Assembly (NCBI RefSeq): GCF_024345185.1
Contig: NZ_BROB01000014.1
Coordinates: forward strand, 1 to 57,630
DNA: 57,630 nucleotides
Direction: 5' to 3'
Source: Levilactobacillus humaensis
GTDB taxonomy: Bacteria; Bacillota; Bacilli; Lactobacillales; Lactobacillaceae
The first letter of the stretch is position 1; each line of letters begins with the position of its first letter. The notes under the pieces are model-generated. The model ran no database searches. It was not told the DNA's origin and saw only the letters and a list, made by a program, of their open reading frames with translations. Below, in pieces: positions 15,701 to 24,710 of the stretch. A program made the translations under genes and the position numbers.

Positions 15701-18235
15701 TTAGGGCTTTGCCATAAATTGTTGCGGGGTCACACCAGCCATCCCAATCATCGGATCGACCTGACGACCCGTAATCATGGCAAATGTTAACCGGTTTGAC
15801 GCCGGTTGTGTCTCCTCTGTCGATGAGGTTTCCGGTGTCGCCGTTGGCTCAGCTGTCGCAACCGGCTCATCGGCCTTTTCAGTCTCTGCAGCCTGTGGTT
15901 CCACTGCTGCACTGGAGGCTGGCGTTTGCACATGTTCACCATCCGGATCCAAGACCGTCGCGATCCGCTCACTCAACGTGGTGTGCCGGTTCACCGAGAG
16001 ATTCGTCACACAGGTTTCAAAGGCCTGCGGCTCTCCCAGTAAAATCAGCATATCGGCGGCCCGGGTCACGGCCGTATACAACAGATTGCGCTGAAGCATG
16101 CGGTTATACTGGGCGACCATAGGTAAGATCACCATCTTAAATTCAGACCCTTGGGCCTTATGAATCGACATACAATAGGCCAACGTCAGTCGATTCCAAT
16201 CGTTACGCGCGTAAGTCACTTCCGTCTGTTCGAAGGCAATCGTGAGTTGATCTGACTTGACCTTACTGTGCTTGTCACTCGCCAAATCAATCCCGGTAAT
16301 GGTCCCGATATCGCCATTAAAGACGTTGTTTTCGGGACTGTTCACCAGGTGCAACACCTTATCTCCAATTCGAAACTGCTGCTGGCGAAATTCGACCTGC
16401 TTCTGCCGTTCCGACTTACGGGGATTCAAGATGTCCTGAAGCACCACGTTCAACCGATCGATCCCGGCCGCTCCCCGATACATCGGGGCGAGGACTTGAA
16501 TGTCACTGGCCGTGAAGCCCTTAGCGTGGGCCTTGGCAACGATCTGGTCGATGACCCCTTCCACTTGGTTCGTGCGACAGGCGATGAACGACCGGTCCTT
16601 TTGGTTCTGCGTAAAGTCTGCCGGTAACCGTCCGTCCTTGATGGCATGGGCCAACGGAATAATCGACGACCCATCCCCCTGTCGGTAAATGGTATCCAGT
16701 TGAATCTTTTTCAATTGTTGACTGGCTAACAGGTCGTGGAAAACCTGACCGGGCCCCACCGAAGGCAGTTGGTCCTTATCACCGACGAAAATGACCTGCA
16801 TCCCCACGGGCACCGCCCGTAGGAGGGTTTTCATCAGGTAGACGTCAACCATCGACACCTCGTCGACAATCAAGAGTCCTCCCTCGAGATCCTTCGTTGC
16901 CGCGGCATCCAGATCGGCCTCGCGACCCGTCAATCCCAGTAGCCGGTGAATCGTACTGGCCGGTAGCCCGGTGGCTTCGCTCATCCGCTTAGCTGCCCGG
17001 CCAGTCGGCGCCGCCAATAGAATTGGAAACGGCCGATCCTTATACTCATTAATATCTAAAGAATAGTCATTGAGCCGGGCATACAGCTGAACCAGACCCC
17101 GAATAATCGTGGTTTTCCCGGTTCCGGGTCCCCCGGTTAGCAGTAGAATCTTCGCCTGCACAGCCGCCGCCAGAGCTGCCGTTTGCGACTCATCATAGAC
17201 AATGTCCAACTGCTTCTCTACAATTCGAATCTGCTTGGCAATGCTCTTCTCATCATACTCGTGTTGTGGGGTGTCCGCTTGAAGCAGTCGCTGCAAATGC
17301 TCAGCAACCTGCCATTCCGCATCGTACAGAGCCTTGAGATAAATGCGTTGGTCATCGCCCACGACCTTCTGTTGCTTGGCCAACTCTAAGAGCTGATCCG
17401 CCAAGGTTTGCGGGTTCAACCGCACGTTACGCGAATTCTCTAATAGACTCAACGCCTGATTCAACAGCGGTTTTGCCGTGGTAAAGGTATCCCCATTAGC
17501 CACGGACAAGTCCGTCAGCGTCTGAAGGAGACCCGCCTGCAAGCGTTCTGGACGATCGGCCGCATAACCCAACTGCGTGGCGATCTGGTCGGCTCGTTTG
17601 AAACTGACTCCGGTAATCTCTTCGGCCAACTGGTAGGGATTCTCATGAATTACATCGAGGGTTTTTTCTTGGTAACGGTTATAGATGGCCGCCGCCAGGG
17701 TACTCCCGAAACCATAGCTATTGAGACCGATGATAATTTGTTCCATCCCATTATTCGTTTGCAGTTGGCTCACCAGTGTGGCCACGATCTTCGGTGACAA
17801 TTTCAAGGGGGCCAACACGTTACTATCGTCTAAAATAAGTTCGATCGCGTTGGTTCCCAGGGCATCCACAATCTTCTCGGCCGTCTTCTTCCCTAAGCCT
17901 GGGAAGTCTGGGCCACTAAGATAGGCGACCACCCCACTACGGGAAGTTGGCGTTTCATTCTGATAATTATCCGCCTGAAATTGAACCCCGTACTTGGGAT
18001 GTTCGACCCGCTTGCCGGTAAAACGATAGGTCACATCGTCTTTGATGTCGGCGAAGTTACCCGTCACCACGATTTCATCCTCGTGCCAATCCAGACTGGT
18101 CTCTGAAACCTTCACCAACATGACCTTGTAAAAACTGTCCTGACTAGTGAAGAAAATGGCGCTGACGGTGCCCACCACATAGTCGGCCTGCGTTCCCTGG
18201 TCGCCCGCTAGTAGATCCATTGATTCGGTGGTCAT
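15701..18235 (-). CDS. recD2: RecD2-type ATP-dependent DNA helicase
   Basis: 844 residues. A superfamily-1B 5'-3' helicase found without RecB/RecC in Firmicutes, acting in DNA repair and replication-fork maintenance. Order: N-terminal OB-like domain (GTVSAIFFTSQDSFYKVML; LSGPDFPGLGKKTAEKIVDALG with tandem helix-hairpin-helix motifs at about 110-215), Walker A GGPGTGKTTIIRG at about residue 370, GRAAKRMSEATG, Walker B LIVDEVSMVDVYLM, VGDKDQLPSVGPG, and the C-terminal motif ANVA-like LAYCMSIHKAQGSEFKMV. The last about 90 residues carry a Glu/Ala/Thr/Pro-rich low-complexity stretch. AAGGAGG precedes the ATG at 18235. It ends an operon of phosphatase, TPR protein and recD2 with gaps of 8 and 18 bases. 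Confidence 0.95.
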   Translation of the reverse strand: MTTESMDLLAGDQGTQADYVVGTVSAIFFTSQDSFYKVMLVKVSETSLDWHEDEIVVTGNFADIKDDVTYRFTGKRVEHPKYGVQFQADNYQNETPTSRSGVVAYLSGPDFPGLGKKTAEKIVDALGTNAIELILDDSNVLAPLKLSPKIVATLVSQLQTNNGMEQIIIGLNSYGFGSTLAAAIYNRYQEKTLDVIHENPYQLAEEITGVSFKRADQIATQLGYAADRPERLQAGLLQTLTDLSVANGDTFTTAKPLLNQALSLLENSRNVRLNPQTLADQLLELAKQQKVVGDDQRIYLKALYDAEWQVAEHLQRLLQADTPQHEYDEKSIAKQIRIVEKQLDIVYDESQTAALAAAVQAKILLLTGGPGTGKTTIIRGLVQLYARLNDYSLDINEYKDRPFPILLAAPTGRAAKRMSEATGLPASTIHRLLGLTGREADLDAAATKDLEGGLLIVDEVSMVDVYLMKTLLRAVPVGMQVIFVGDKDQLPSVGPGQVFHDLLASQQLKKIQLDTIYRQGDGSSIIPLAHAIKDGRLPADFTQNQKDRSFIACRTNQVEGVIDQIVAKAHAKGFTASDIQVLAPMYRGAAGIDRLNVVLQDILNPRKSERQKQVEFRQQQFRIGDKVLHLVNSPENNVFNGDIGTITGIDLASDKHSKVKSDQLTIAFEQTEVTYARNDWNRLTLAYCMSIHKAQGSEFKMVILPMVAQYNRMLQRNLLYTAVTRAADMLILLGEPQAFETCVTNLSVNRHTTLSERIATVLDPDGEHVQTPASSAAVEPQAAETEKADEPVATAEPTATPETSSTEETQPASNRLTFAMITGRQVDPMIGMAGVTPQQFMAKP

Positions 18236-18253
18236 GCTGTCAGCCTCCTTACG

Positions 18254-18949
18254 CTACTTGTCCTTGTCTTGATCCGTTCCCCGTTGGGTTTGAACGAATC
18301 GTTCAATATCAGCCAGCCGTTGCTGCCCTTTTTCATAATAGGTGGGATCTTCTCGTTTGGCCTGATCAAAGTAAGCTTGGTAAGGTTCACCTTGAACCAT
18401 GGCAACGAGGCCACGGTCAAAGTTGGCCCGACCACTATCAGGGACGATCGCTAACAACTGGTCATAGTACGTGGCAGCCTGGGCCATATTCCCCAGCGCC
18501 AACAGGTTCTCAGCCACGAGTTGGAGCGTCGCCGCATCCTGGGGCTGACTGGCGAGCGCCGTCAAGGCAAAGACCAGGGCCCGCTTGTGATCGCCACTCG
18601 CCATGTAGCTCTGAGCCAACATCAAATAACCGGCTCCCTTGAGCTGTTGACCCAACTGATCAAACTGCGCAATCGCCTTAGGATATTCCTGAGCAGCGTA
18701 ATAGACGTTACCCAAGCCATAATGGAGTTTTTCGACTGTTTCTGGCTGCGTCGCAAATAAACCCAACGCCTTCATGAGTAGCTCTTCGGCCTGATCAAAC
18801 GAATTCAGATCAACTAAGACCGTTGCTAATTCATAATAGGCATCGGCATCCCCGGGGTGACCGTCAATGTGTTGAACCAATTTGTGAACCATTTGTTCTG
18901 AACGTTCTTTTTTTAGGTCACGTTCCCGACCTTGCTTTTTTTCAGTCAT
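18254..18949 (-). CDS. Tetratricopeptide-repeat protein
   Basis: 231 residues, cytoplasmic. A basic, charged head (MTEKKQGRERDLKKERSEQ) is followed by about five TPR units: DADAYYELATVLVDLNSFDQAEELL, LHYGLGNVYYAAQEYPKAIAQF, GYLMLAQSYMASGDHKRALVF, ATLQLVAENLLALGNMAQAATYY and ANFDRGLVAMVQGEPYQAYF. TPR arrays act as protein-binding scaffolds; the partner is unknown. The gene lies directly before recD2 and behind a phosphatase gene, an arrangement I recall from other lactobacilli, so a link to RecD2 is possible. AGGTGG precedes the ATG at 18949. Confidence 0.9.
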   Translation of the reverse strand: MTEKKQGRERDLKKERSEQMVHKLVQHIDGHPGDADAYYELATVLVDLNSFDQAEELLMKALGLFATQPETVEKLHYGLGNVYYAAQEYPKAIAQFDQLGQQLKGAGYLMLAQSYMASGDHKRALVFALTALASQPQDAATLQLVAENLLALGNMAQAATYYDQLLAIVPDSGRANFDRGLVAMVQGEPYQAYFDQAKREDPTYYEKGQQRLADIERFVQTQRGTDQDKDK

Positions 18950-18957
18950 ACTGCCAC

Positions 18958-19617
18958 CTAAATCGTATCCGTTGGCGTAGCTTCCGCCGTCAGAAAACTT
19001 GTATTGTTCCAGTCCAATAACTTAAAGGTTTGACCATCATCCGTGGTTTCCAAGATTGTTAGACTGGTATTCCGTAACCCACCGCGTTTCCTTAAATCCG
19101 CGATCGGTGTGCCTAGTAAAGCATTGATTTCCGCATTCAGGGCCGCGCCGTGGCTCACGACCAAGACGTTGGCTTGTGGATCATCGTTGGCCGCAACAAT
19201 CCGGCGAATTGCCGGCGTCATGCGAGCAATGACTTCTTCAAAAGTCTCGCCGCCGATCCGATCGGTGCGATACTGGTCGGGATGCTCGTGAAAGGCCGCA
19301 AGTTCCTCTGGAAATTGTTGTTGGGCGTCCGTAAAGGCCATCCCTTCAAGCTTTCCCAGATGAAATTCCTCTAGCTGACTCAGCAAGGTCAACGGCACCC
19401 GTTGGTGGGCCGCCTTAATCACGCGCTGCGCGGTAACCCGTGCCCGTTTAATCGGGCTGGCGTAGGCGTGCTGAAAGGCGACAGGACGCAGGTAACGTCC
19501 CACCTGAATCATTTGCTGGTAACTTGCCGTTAACAGCTCAGAATCGCCACCAGCGCCCTGAAACCGGCCCTCCAGATTCCATTGGGTCTTCCCATGTCGC
19601 ACGAAGTATAATTTCAA
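18958..19617 (-). CDS. Histidine phosphatase family protein (phosphoglycerate-mutase-like)
   Basis: 219 residues from the TTG at 19617, giving the usual MKLYFVRHGKTQWN start; GTGAGG lies eight bases before it. The longer frame begins with GTG at 19632. Visible: the phospho-accepting RHGKT motif at residues 7-11, the second Arg in SPIKRARVTAQ, the acid in LEEFHLGKLEGM and the second His in VLVVSHGAALNAEI. All catalytic positions are present, so it is an active phosphatase or mutase; the substrate (sugar phosphate, or the alpha-ribazole or phosphoglycerate type) cannot be told. First gene of a unit with the TPR gene and recD2. Confidence 0.9.
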   Translation of the reverse strand: MKLYFVRHGKTQWNLEGRFQGAGGDSELLTASYQQMIQVGRYLRPVAFQHAYASPIKRARVTAQRVIKAAHQRVPLTLLSQLEEFHLGKLEGMAFTDAQQQFPEELAAFHEHPDQYRTDRIGGETFEEVIARMTPAIRRIVAANDDPQANVLVVSHGAALNAEINALLGTPIADLRKRGGLRNTSLTILETTDDGQTFKLLDWNNTSFLTAEATPTDTI

Positions 19618-19836
19618 ACCTTGGTGCCTCACTTTCTCTGATCATATGCCTTATTTTTGTAAAAATGCTGATTAATCGTGTCAGTTGGTCGAGCCGAAAG
19701 CCTTGGCGACCCTAACCGAACACCGTTATCGTACCGGTGACTGACAGACTTCCCAGTCACTGGCACACACAGGTTCTATTATGCCAGTTTTCACGGAATT
19801 TTCAAAGACGTAACCCTGCGAAAATCGCACCAAATC

Positions 19837-19872
19837 AAAAGAACCCCAACCATCGTTGCGATGACGGGGATC
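19837..19872 (-). terminator. Terminator of mnmA
   Basis: Minus strand ATCCCCGTCATCG pairs with CGATGGTTGGGGTT around CAA, with two imperfect pairs, followed by CTTTTGA. Confidence 0.72.
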
Positions 19873-19882
19873 CTTCTAGAAA

Positions 19883-21079
<1,197 letters not shown>

Positions 21080-21162
21080 CTAGTTTACCTATTTTATCCG
21101 ACGATTGCAAGCCTGGCGTATCTTTTCATAAGTCCCACCATTTTGACTGGCCTAAATCGCAT

Positions 21163-21198
21163 AAAAATTGACGTCCCCAGCGAATGGGAACGTCAATT
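21163..21198 (-). terminator. Terminator after the DUF1831 gene
   Basis: AATTGACGT pairs with ACGTCAATT around an imperfect GC-rich inner part, followed on the minus strand by TTTTTATG. It separates mnmA from the desulfurase-DUF1831 pair. Confidence 0.8.
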
Positions 21199-21207
21199 AT
21201 CATGGCT

Positions 21208-21552
21208 TTACGCCTTTTTTTGTAAAATTTCACGATCCAATAAGTTCTGGATAATGAAGTGATACTGTTCGACGTTACCCTCGGCATGGATACCCTTGAA
21301 AATGTTAACCCGGGCATTACCGGAAGCATTGGTTGTCGACATCTTGAACCCAGTCAGGTCCTTTGACACAACGACCTTAAGCATTTGATTTTTGTTGTAG
21401 GGTGAGGTTGGATCAACCGACCGTTCCAACGTGTAGTTACCTGCGTTAGAAACCTGGAAGCCCACATCCTTTAAGGCATAGGCCTTGATGTTGGGATGTA
21501 ATTCATAGACATCCGTATCCCCATCAACTTGCATTTCCTTCTTAAATAACAT
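21208..21552 (-). CDS. DUF1831-family protein
   Basis: 114 residues, cytoplasmic, beginning MLFKKEMQVDGDTDVYELHP. It matches the DUF1831 family of lactobacilli as I remember it; the function is unknown. The protein is predicted mixed alpha/beta and contains no cysteine, so it cannot itself carry a persulfide. It starts one base after the stop of the cysteine desulfurase gene, so translational coupling is likely, and mnmA follows downstream. A role as an accessory to the desulfurase or to thiolation is inferred from context. Confidence 0.85.
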   Translation of the reverse strand: MLFKKEMQVDGDTDVYELHPNIKAYALKDVGFQVSNAGNYTLERSVDPTSPYNKNQMLKVVVSKDLTGFKMSTTNASGNARVNIFKGIHAEGNVEQYHFIIQNLLDREILQKKA

Positions 21553-21553
21553 G

Positions 21554-22750
21554 TTACTTCACCTCGTTCTTTGAAAGTCGCTTGACGATGGCACTGACGT
21601 TTTCGATAAAGGCGTCAATGTCTGCACTCGTCGTTTGTGATCCAAAGGATAACCGAATGGATTCGGCAATCCGTGGGCTGTCCGCACCAAACATGGCGGT
21701 CAGCACGTGTGAGGGTTCGATTGAACCCGCCGTGCAGGCTGAGCCCCCAGAAACGGCAATCCCCGCCAAGTCTAGGTTAGTCTGCATGACATAAGTGGAG
21801 ATGCCCTTAATCCAAATGTTTAGGACATGTTCCAGGTTCTCGCCTTCGAGTGATCCGTTAATGGCAAAGTCCACGCCATTGGCGGTTAATCCCGCCACGA
21901 CCTGGTCCTTAAAGCCATGAAAACGGGCCCGCTTCTCGGCCTTAGCGTCAGCCGTTAACAACTTGGCAGCCGTAGCCATCCCCGCAATAGCTGGAACATT
22001 CTCGGTACCGGCCCGACGCTTCTCTTCTTGGTCCCCACCCTTGATCAGGCTGGGGAAGTTAATCCCTTCGCGCTTGTAAAGGAAACCAATCATCTTAGGC
22101 CCATTAATCTTGTGAGCCGACGTCGACAACAGATCAATATGATCACGTTGCACGTCGATGTCCAGTGACCCATAGGCCTGAACGGCATCGGTATGGAACC
22201 AGGCTTGGTGGTCCTTTAAGATCTCACCGATCTCATGAATCGGCATCCGACTTCCAACCTCATTGTTCCCCATCATGATGGTCACAAGAATTGTGTCATC
22301 ACGCAGGGCCGCCTTGAAGTCATCCAAACTGATCCGACCGTGCTCATCGACGGGCAGATAGGTCACGTCAAAGCCTTGTTCCTCCAACGCATGCAGAGGT
22401 TTCAAAATTGCCTCGTGTTCGATAGCCGTGGTAATGATGTGCTTTCCCAGGCTCTGACGGGCAATGGCCGTTTGCGTCACAGCGGTGTTGTCACTCTCAC
22501 TCCCACCACTGGTGAAGATGATCTCTTCATCGCTGGCAGCATTGATGCTGTTGGCGATGACCTGACGACTGTTTTCCATTACGGTGTGCGCTTGCCGACC
22601 TAAACCATACAGGGTCGACGCGTTCCCGTAAACATTCGCCATCTTATCAACCATCTCATTTAAAACTTCCGGCGCCATCGGTGTGGTGGCGGCGTTGTCC
22701 AGGTAGATTTCCCGGACGGCATTACTGTTATCAATGTGAATCTCTTGCAC
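21554..22750 (-). CDS. Cysteine desulfurase (NifS/IscS-like)
   Basis: 398 residues. PLP enzyme that removes sulfur from cysteine as an enzyme-bound persulfide. Seen: EIYLDNAATTPMAPEV near the start, EHEAILKPL with the His near residue 115, the PLP-binding Lys in TSAHKINGPKMIGFLY (about 215), and the active-site Cys in SGGSACTAGSIEPSHVL (about 336). The GTG at 22750 has AGGAGG eight bases before it. Its neighbours DUF1831 and mnmA suggest it is the dedicated sulfur donor for tRNA thiolation, comparable to YrvO, rather than the SUF desulfurase. Confidence 0.94.
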   Translation of the reverse strand: MQEIHIDNSNAVREIYLDNAATTPMAPEVLNEMVDKMANVYGNASTLYGLGRQAHTVMENSRQVIANSINAASDEEIIFTSGGSESDNTAVTQTAIARQSLGKHIITTAIEHEAILKPLHALEEQGFDVTYLPVDEHGRISLDDFKAALRDDTILVTIMMGNNEVGSRMPIHEIGEILKDHQAWFHTDAVQAYGSLDIDVQRDHIDLLSTSAHKINGPKMIGFLYKREGINFPSLIKGGDQEEKRRAGTENVPAIAGMATAAKLLTADAKAEKRARFHGFKDQVVAGLTANGVDFAINGSLEGENLEHVLNIWIKGISTYVMQTNLDLAGIAVSGGSACTAGSIEPSHVLTAMFGADSPRIAESIRLSFGSQTTSADIDAFIENVSAIVKRLSKNEVK

Positions 22751-22775
22751 CCTAAAAACCTCCTGAAGGGCCAGG

Positions 22776-23468
22776 TTAGTTCTGTGCGGCTAACAAGGCC
22801 AGTAACATTTGTGCGGAACGGTGGCCCGCATCAATAATAAAATCATCAAAGTTAACACCGGAATCATTGTCGGCATTGTCAGACATGGCGCGAACAACGA
22901 CGTAAGGCACGTCAAATTGGTGAGCCACTTGGCCCACTGCGGCGCCTTCCATTTCACCGGATAAGGCGTCCGGGAAGTGACCCATGATGGCCTTAATCGT
23001 CTCGGGGCTGTTTAAGAATTGGTCACCGGAAACGATCAGACCCAGCTTGGTCTTTAAGCCCGTATCGGCAGCGGCCGCCACGATCTTTTCGCCCCATTCT
23101 TTCGACGCTTCGAACCGAGCTGGTTGTTGCGGTAATTGGCCATATTCATAGCCAAAGGCCCGAGCATCGGCATCATGGTAAGCCGTTTCGGTGGAAACCA
23201 CCACGTACCCAATGTTCAAGTCGGGAGCCAAGGCCCCAGCCGAACCAGAATTGATCACGAGATCAACGTTGAATTGGGTAATCAGTAAGGCCGTCGTTAA
23301 ACCAGCTTCGACTTTACCAATCCCAGAACGAACCAAGACCACGGACTGACCGCTGATCTGGCCTTCATAGAACTCTAAACCGTGAATGTCGGTTGTTTTG
23401 GCATCTGACAAAGCCTCGTGTAGTTCCTTAATTTCTTCTTCCATGGCGCAAATAATTCCGAATGTCAT
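22776..23468 (-). CDS. mtnN: 5'-methylthioadenosine/S-adenosylhomocysteine nucleosidase
   Basis: 230 residues, the family's usual size. Hydrolyses MTA and SAH to adenine and the thioribose, part of methyl-cycle recycling and, with LuxS, AI-2 formation. Seen: GIICAMEEEIKEL with the catalytic Glu at residue 11, GDQFLNSPETI, the ribose-binding MEGAAVGQVAH and the general-acid Asp in VRAMSDNAD near 205. AAGGAGTGG precedes the ATG at 23468. It sits in a run csp-NUDIX-103 aa-mtnN-desulfurase with short gaps. Confidence 0.96.
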   Translation of the reverse strand: MTFGIICAMEEEIKELHEALSDAKTTDIHGLEFYEGQISGQSVVLVRSGIGKVEAGLTTALLITQFNVDLVINSGSAGALAPDLNIGYVVVSTETAYHDADARAFGYEYGQLPQQPARFEASKEWGEKIVAAAADTGLKTKLGLIVSGDQFLNSPETIKAIMGHFPDALSGEMEGAAVGQVAHQFDVPYVVVRAMSDNADNDSGVNFDDFIIDAGHRSAQMLLALLAAQN

Positions 23469-23495
23469 GTGGTGTTCTCCACTCCTTAATCTAGT

Positions 23496-23807
23496 TTACA
23501 AAAAGAATAAAATCCCATAAACCACCAAAATTAACAGAACGAGCCAAAAAATTGCCCAGTTCAAGCGTCGACCCAAGCGTTTCTGCTTGTCGTCGACCGG
23601 TTTGACGCGCTGGGCCATGTCCGGTTCTTCAGGGTCGTCATCGCTAGGATTGCCATGCTGCCGGGCATAGTTTCGCTCGACTTGAACCCGCTTGCGATCC
23701 CGTTCCTGAAAGTCCTTTTCAGCTTGTTCCTGTTCTCGGCGGTAGTCCGCCCGAGTTTTCGGACGGTCATCAGGGTCTTGCCAGTCATTTGAAGGCACTG
23801 CTGTCAC
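23496..23807 (-). CDS. Tail-anchored membrane protein of unknown function, 103 residues
   Basis: Charged, mostly hydrophilic body (about 1-78, rich in Asp, Arg, Glu, Lys; likely helical around RREQEQAEKDFQERDRKR) followed by one membrane helix, WAIFWLVLLILVVYGILFFL, at the very end. This suggests a protein held in the membrane by its tail with the body in the cytoplasm. GTG start at 23807 directly after the NUDIX stop, so it is probably translated by coupling; the ribosome site is weak. Not recognised by family. Confidence 0.8.
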   Translation of the reverse strand: MTAVPSNDWQDPDDRPKTRADYRREQEQAEKDFQERDRKRVQVERNYARQHGNPSDDDPEEPDMAQRVKPVDDKQKRLGRRLNWAIFWLVLLILVVYGILFFL

Positions 23808-24350
23808 CTACTTTTGTAACAGCCAGTAATAAATGGCCGTAATTGTTTTGGCATCGTTAATTTCACCACTAGCCACCATGGCCTGGGCTTCATCTTTCGA
23901 TACGGTCAACAGTTCCAAGTTTTCCCCTTGGTCCCGGGGTAATTCGGTCGTGACGGGCTTAAGATCAGTCGCTAAAAAGAGGGTCATGTATTCATCAGAA
24001 AAGCCCACACTGGAATAAAAGCCAGTGATCTTTTCTAGATGACCCGGTTGATAACGGATCTCTTCATTGAGTTCTCGCATGACCGCGTGTTCCACGTTAT
24101 CGGCATCTCGGCTATCAAGTTTTCCTGCCGGGATTTCCAAGGTGGCCGCCGCGATCGGTGCCCGCCATTGCCGTTCTAAAATCATCTTGTTGTCCGCTGT
24201 CAGGGCCAAAATGCCCACAGCACCAGCATGACGAACGATTTCTCTAGTCGCCATATCGCCATTAGGCAGGCGGACCTGTTGCCGTTCTAACTTCACGATC
24301 ACACCGTCATATAAGTCCTCGGTGGATTCAACGTGTTCTTCTAAGTCCAT
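23808..24350 (-). CDS. NUDIX hydrolase, ADP-ribose pyrophosphatase type
   Basis: 180 residues. Family members cleave ADP-ribose or similar nucleoside diphosphate sugars to AMP and a sugar phosphate with Mg. The NUDIX box is visible as GKLDSRDADNVEHAVMREL continuing NEEI (about 97-119), preceded by AAATLEIPA, which is typical of ADP-ribose enzymes. The Gly after the EE pair is replaced by Ile, a modest departure. AGGAGG lies before the ATG at 24350, one base after the cold-shock gene's stop. Confidence 0.9.
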   Translation of the reverse strand: MDLEEHVESTEDLYDGVIVKLERQQVRLPNGDMATREIVRHAGAVGILALTADNKMILERQWRAPIAAATLEIPAGKLDSRDADNVEHAVMRELNEEIRYQPGHLEKITGFYSSVGFSDEYMTLFLATDLKPVTTELPRDQGENLELLTVSKDEAQAMVASGEINDAKTITAIYYWLLQK

Positions 24351-24351
24351 G

Positions 24352-24576
24352 TTAAGCCTCCTCAGCGCTCCCCGTAACCACGGGGGTCACTTTGGCTGCT
24401 TGTGGGCCACGACTTCCTTGGACGATGACAAATTGAACGGTTTGGCCCTCTTCCAATTTACGGAAGCCTTCGCCAATAATTGCCGTGTAATAAACAAAGA
24501 TGTCACCATCGGCAGGCGTGGTAATAAAGCCAAAGCCGCGTTGTTCACTATAACTCTTTACTTTTCCGGTTAACAT
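24352..24576 (-). CDS. Cold-shock-domain protein with unusual RNA-binding residues
   Basis: 74 residues from the ATG at 24576 (GGGAGGG upstream); the longer frame to 24630 runs through the promoter and is not the protein start. Single cold-shock domain: MLTGKVKSYSEQRGFGFI and DGDIFVYYTAI, then RKLEEGQTVQFVIVQGSRGPQAAKV. The usual KWF after the first strand is KSY, and the RNP2 motif VFVHFSAI is IFVYYTAI, so two of the aromatic/His positions that stack on nucleic acid are changed while RNP1 (RGFGFI) is kept. It heads the run with NUDIX and mtnN genes. Function as a nucleic-acid chaperone is likely but its specificity may differ. Confidence 0.93.
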   Translation of the reverse strand: MLTGKVKSYSEQRGFGFITTPADGDIFVYYTAIIGEGFRKLEEGQTVQFVIVQGSRGPQAAKVTPVVTGSAEEA

Positions 24577-24601
24577 GGTATCCCTCCCATACATAGCACA
24601 A

Positions 24602-24630
24602 ATTATACTCGCTTGCCCGCCCCACCGCAA
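24602..24630 (-). promoter_or_regulatory. Promoter of the cold-shock gene cluster
   Basis: Minus strand TTGCGG, 17 bases, TATAAT, giving a short leader of about 20 bases before the start at 24576. It is just downstream of the ileS terminator in genome order, so it drives the csp-NUDIX-mtnN run. Confidence 0.6.
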
Positions 24631-24656
24631 ACAATGGTTCTTGACCGGCCGCGATC

Positions 24657-24698
24657 CAAAAAACTCCCAGTCCCGACCAAGGTCGAAACAGGGAGTTC
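24657..24698 (-). terminator. Terminator of ileS
   Basis: Minus strand AACTCCCTG pairs with CTGGGAGTT, with an inner GACCTTGGTC hairpin, followed by TTTTTT. Confidence 0.88.
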
Positions 24699-24710
24699 AA
24701 AAATTAACGA

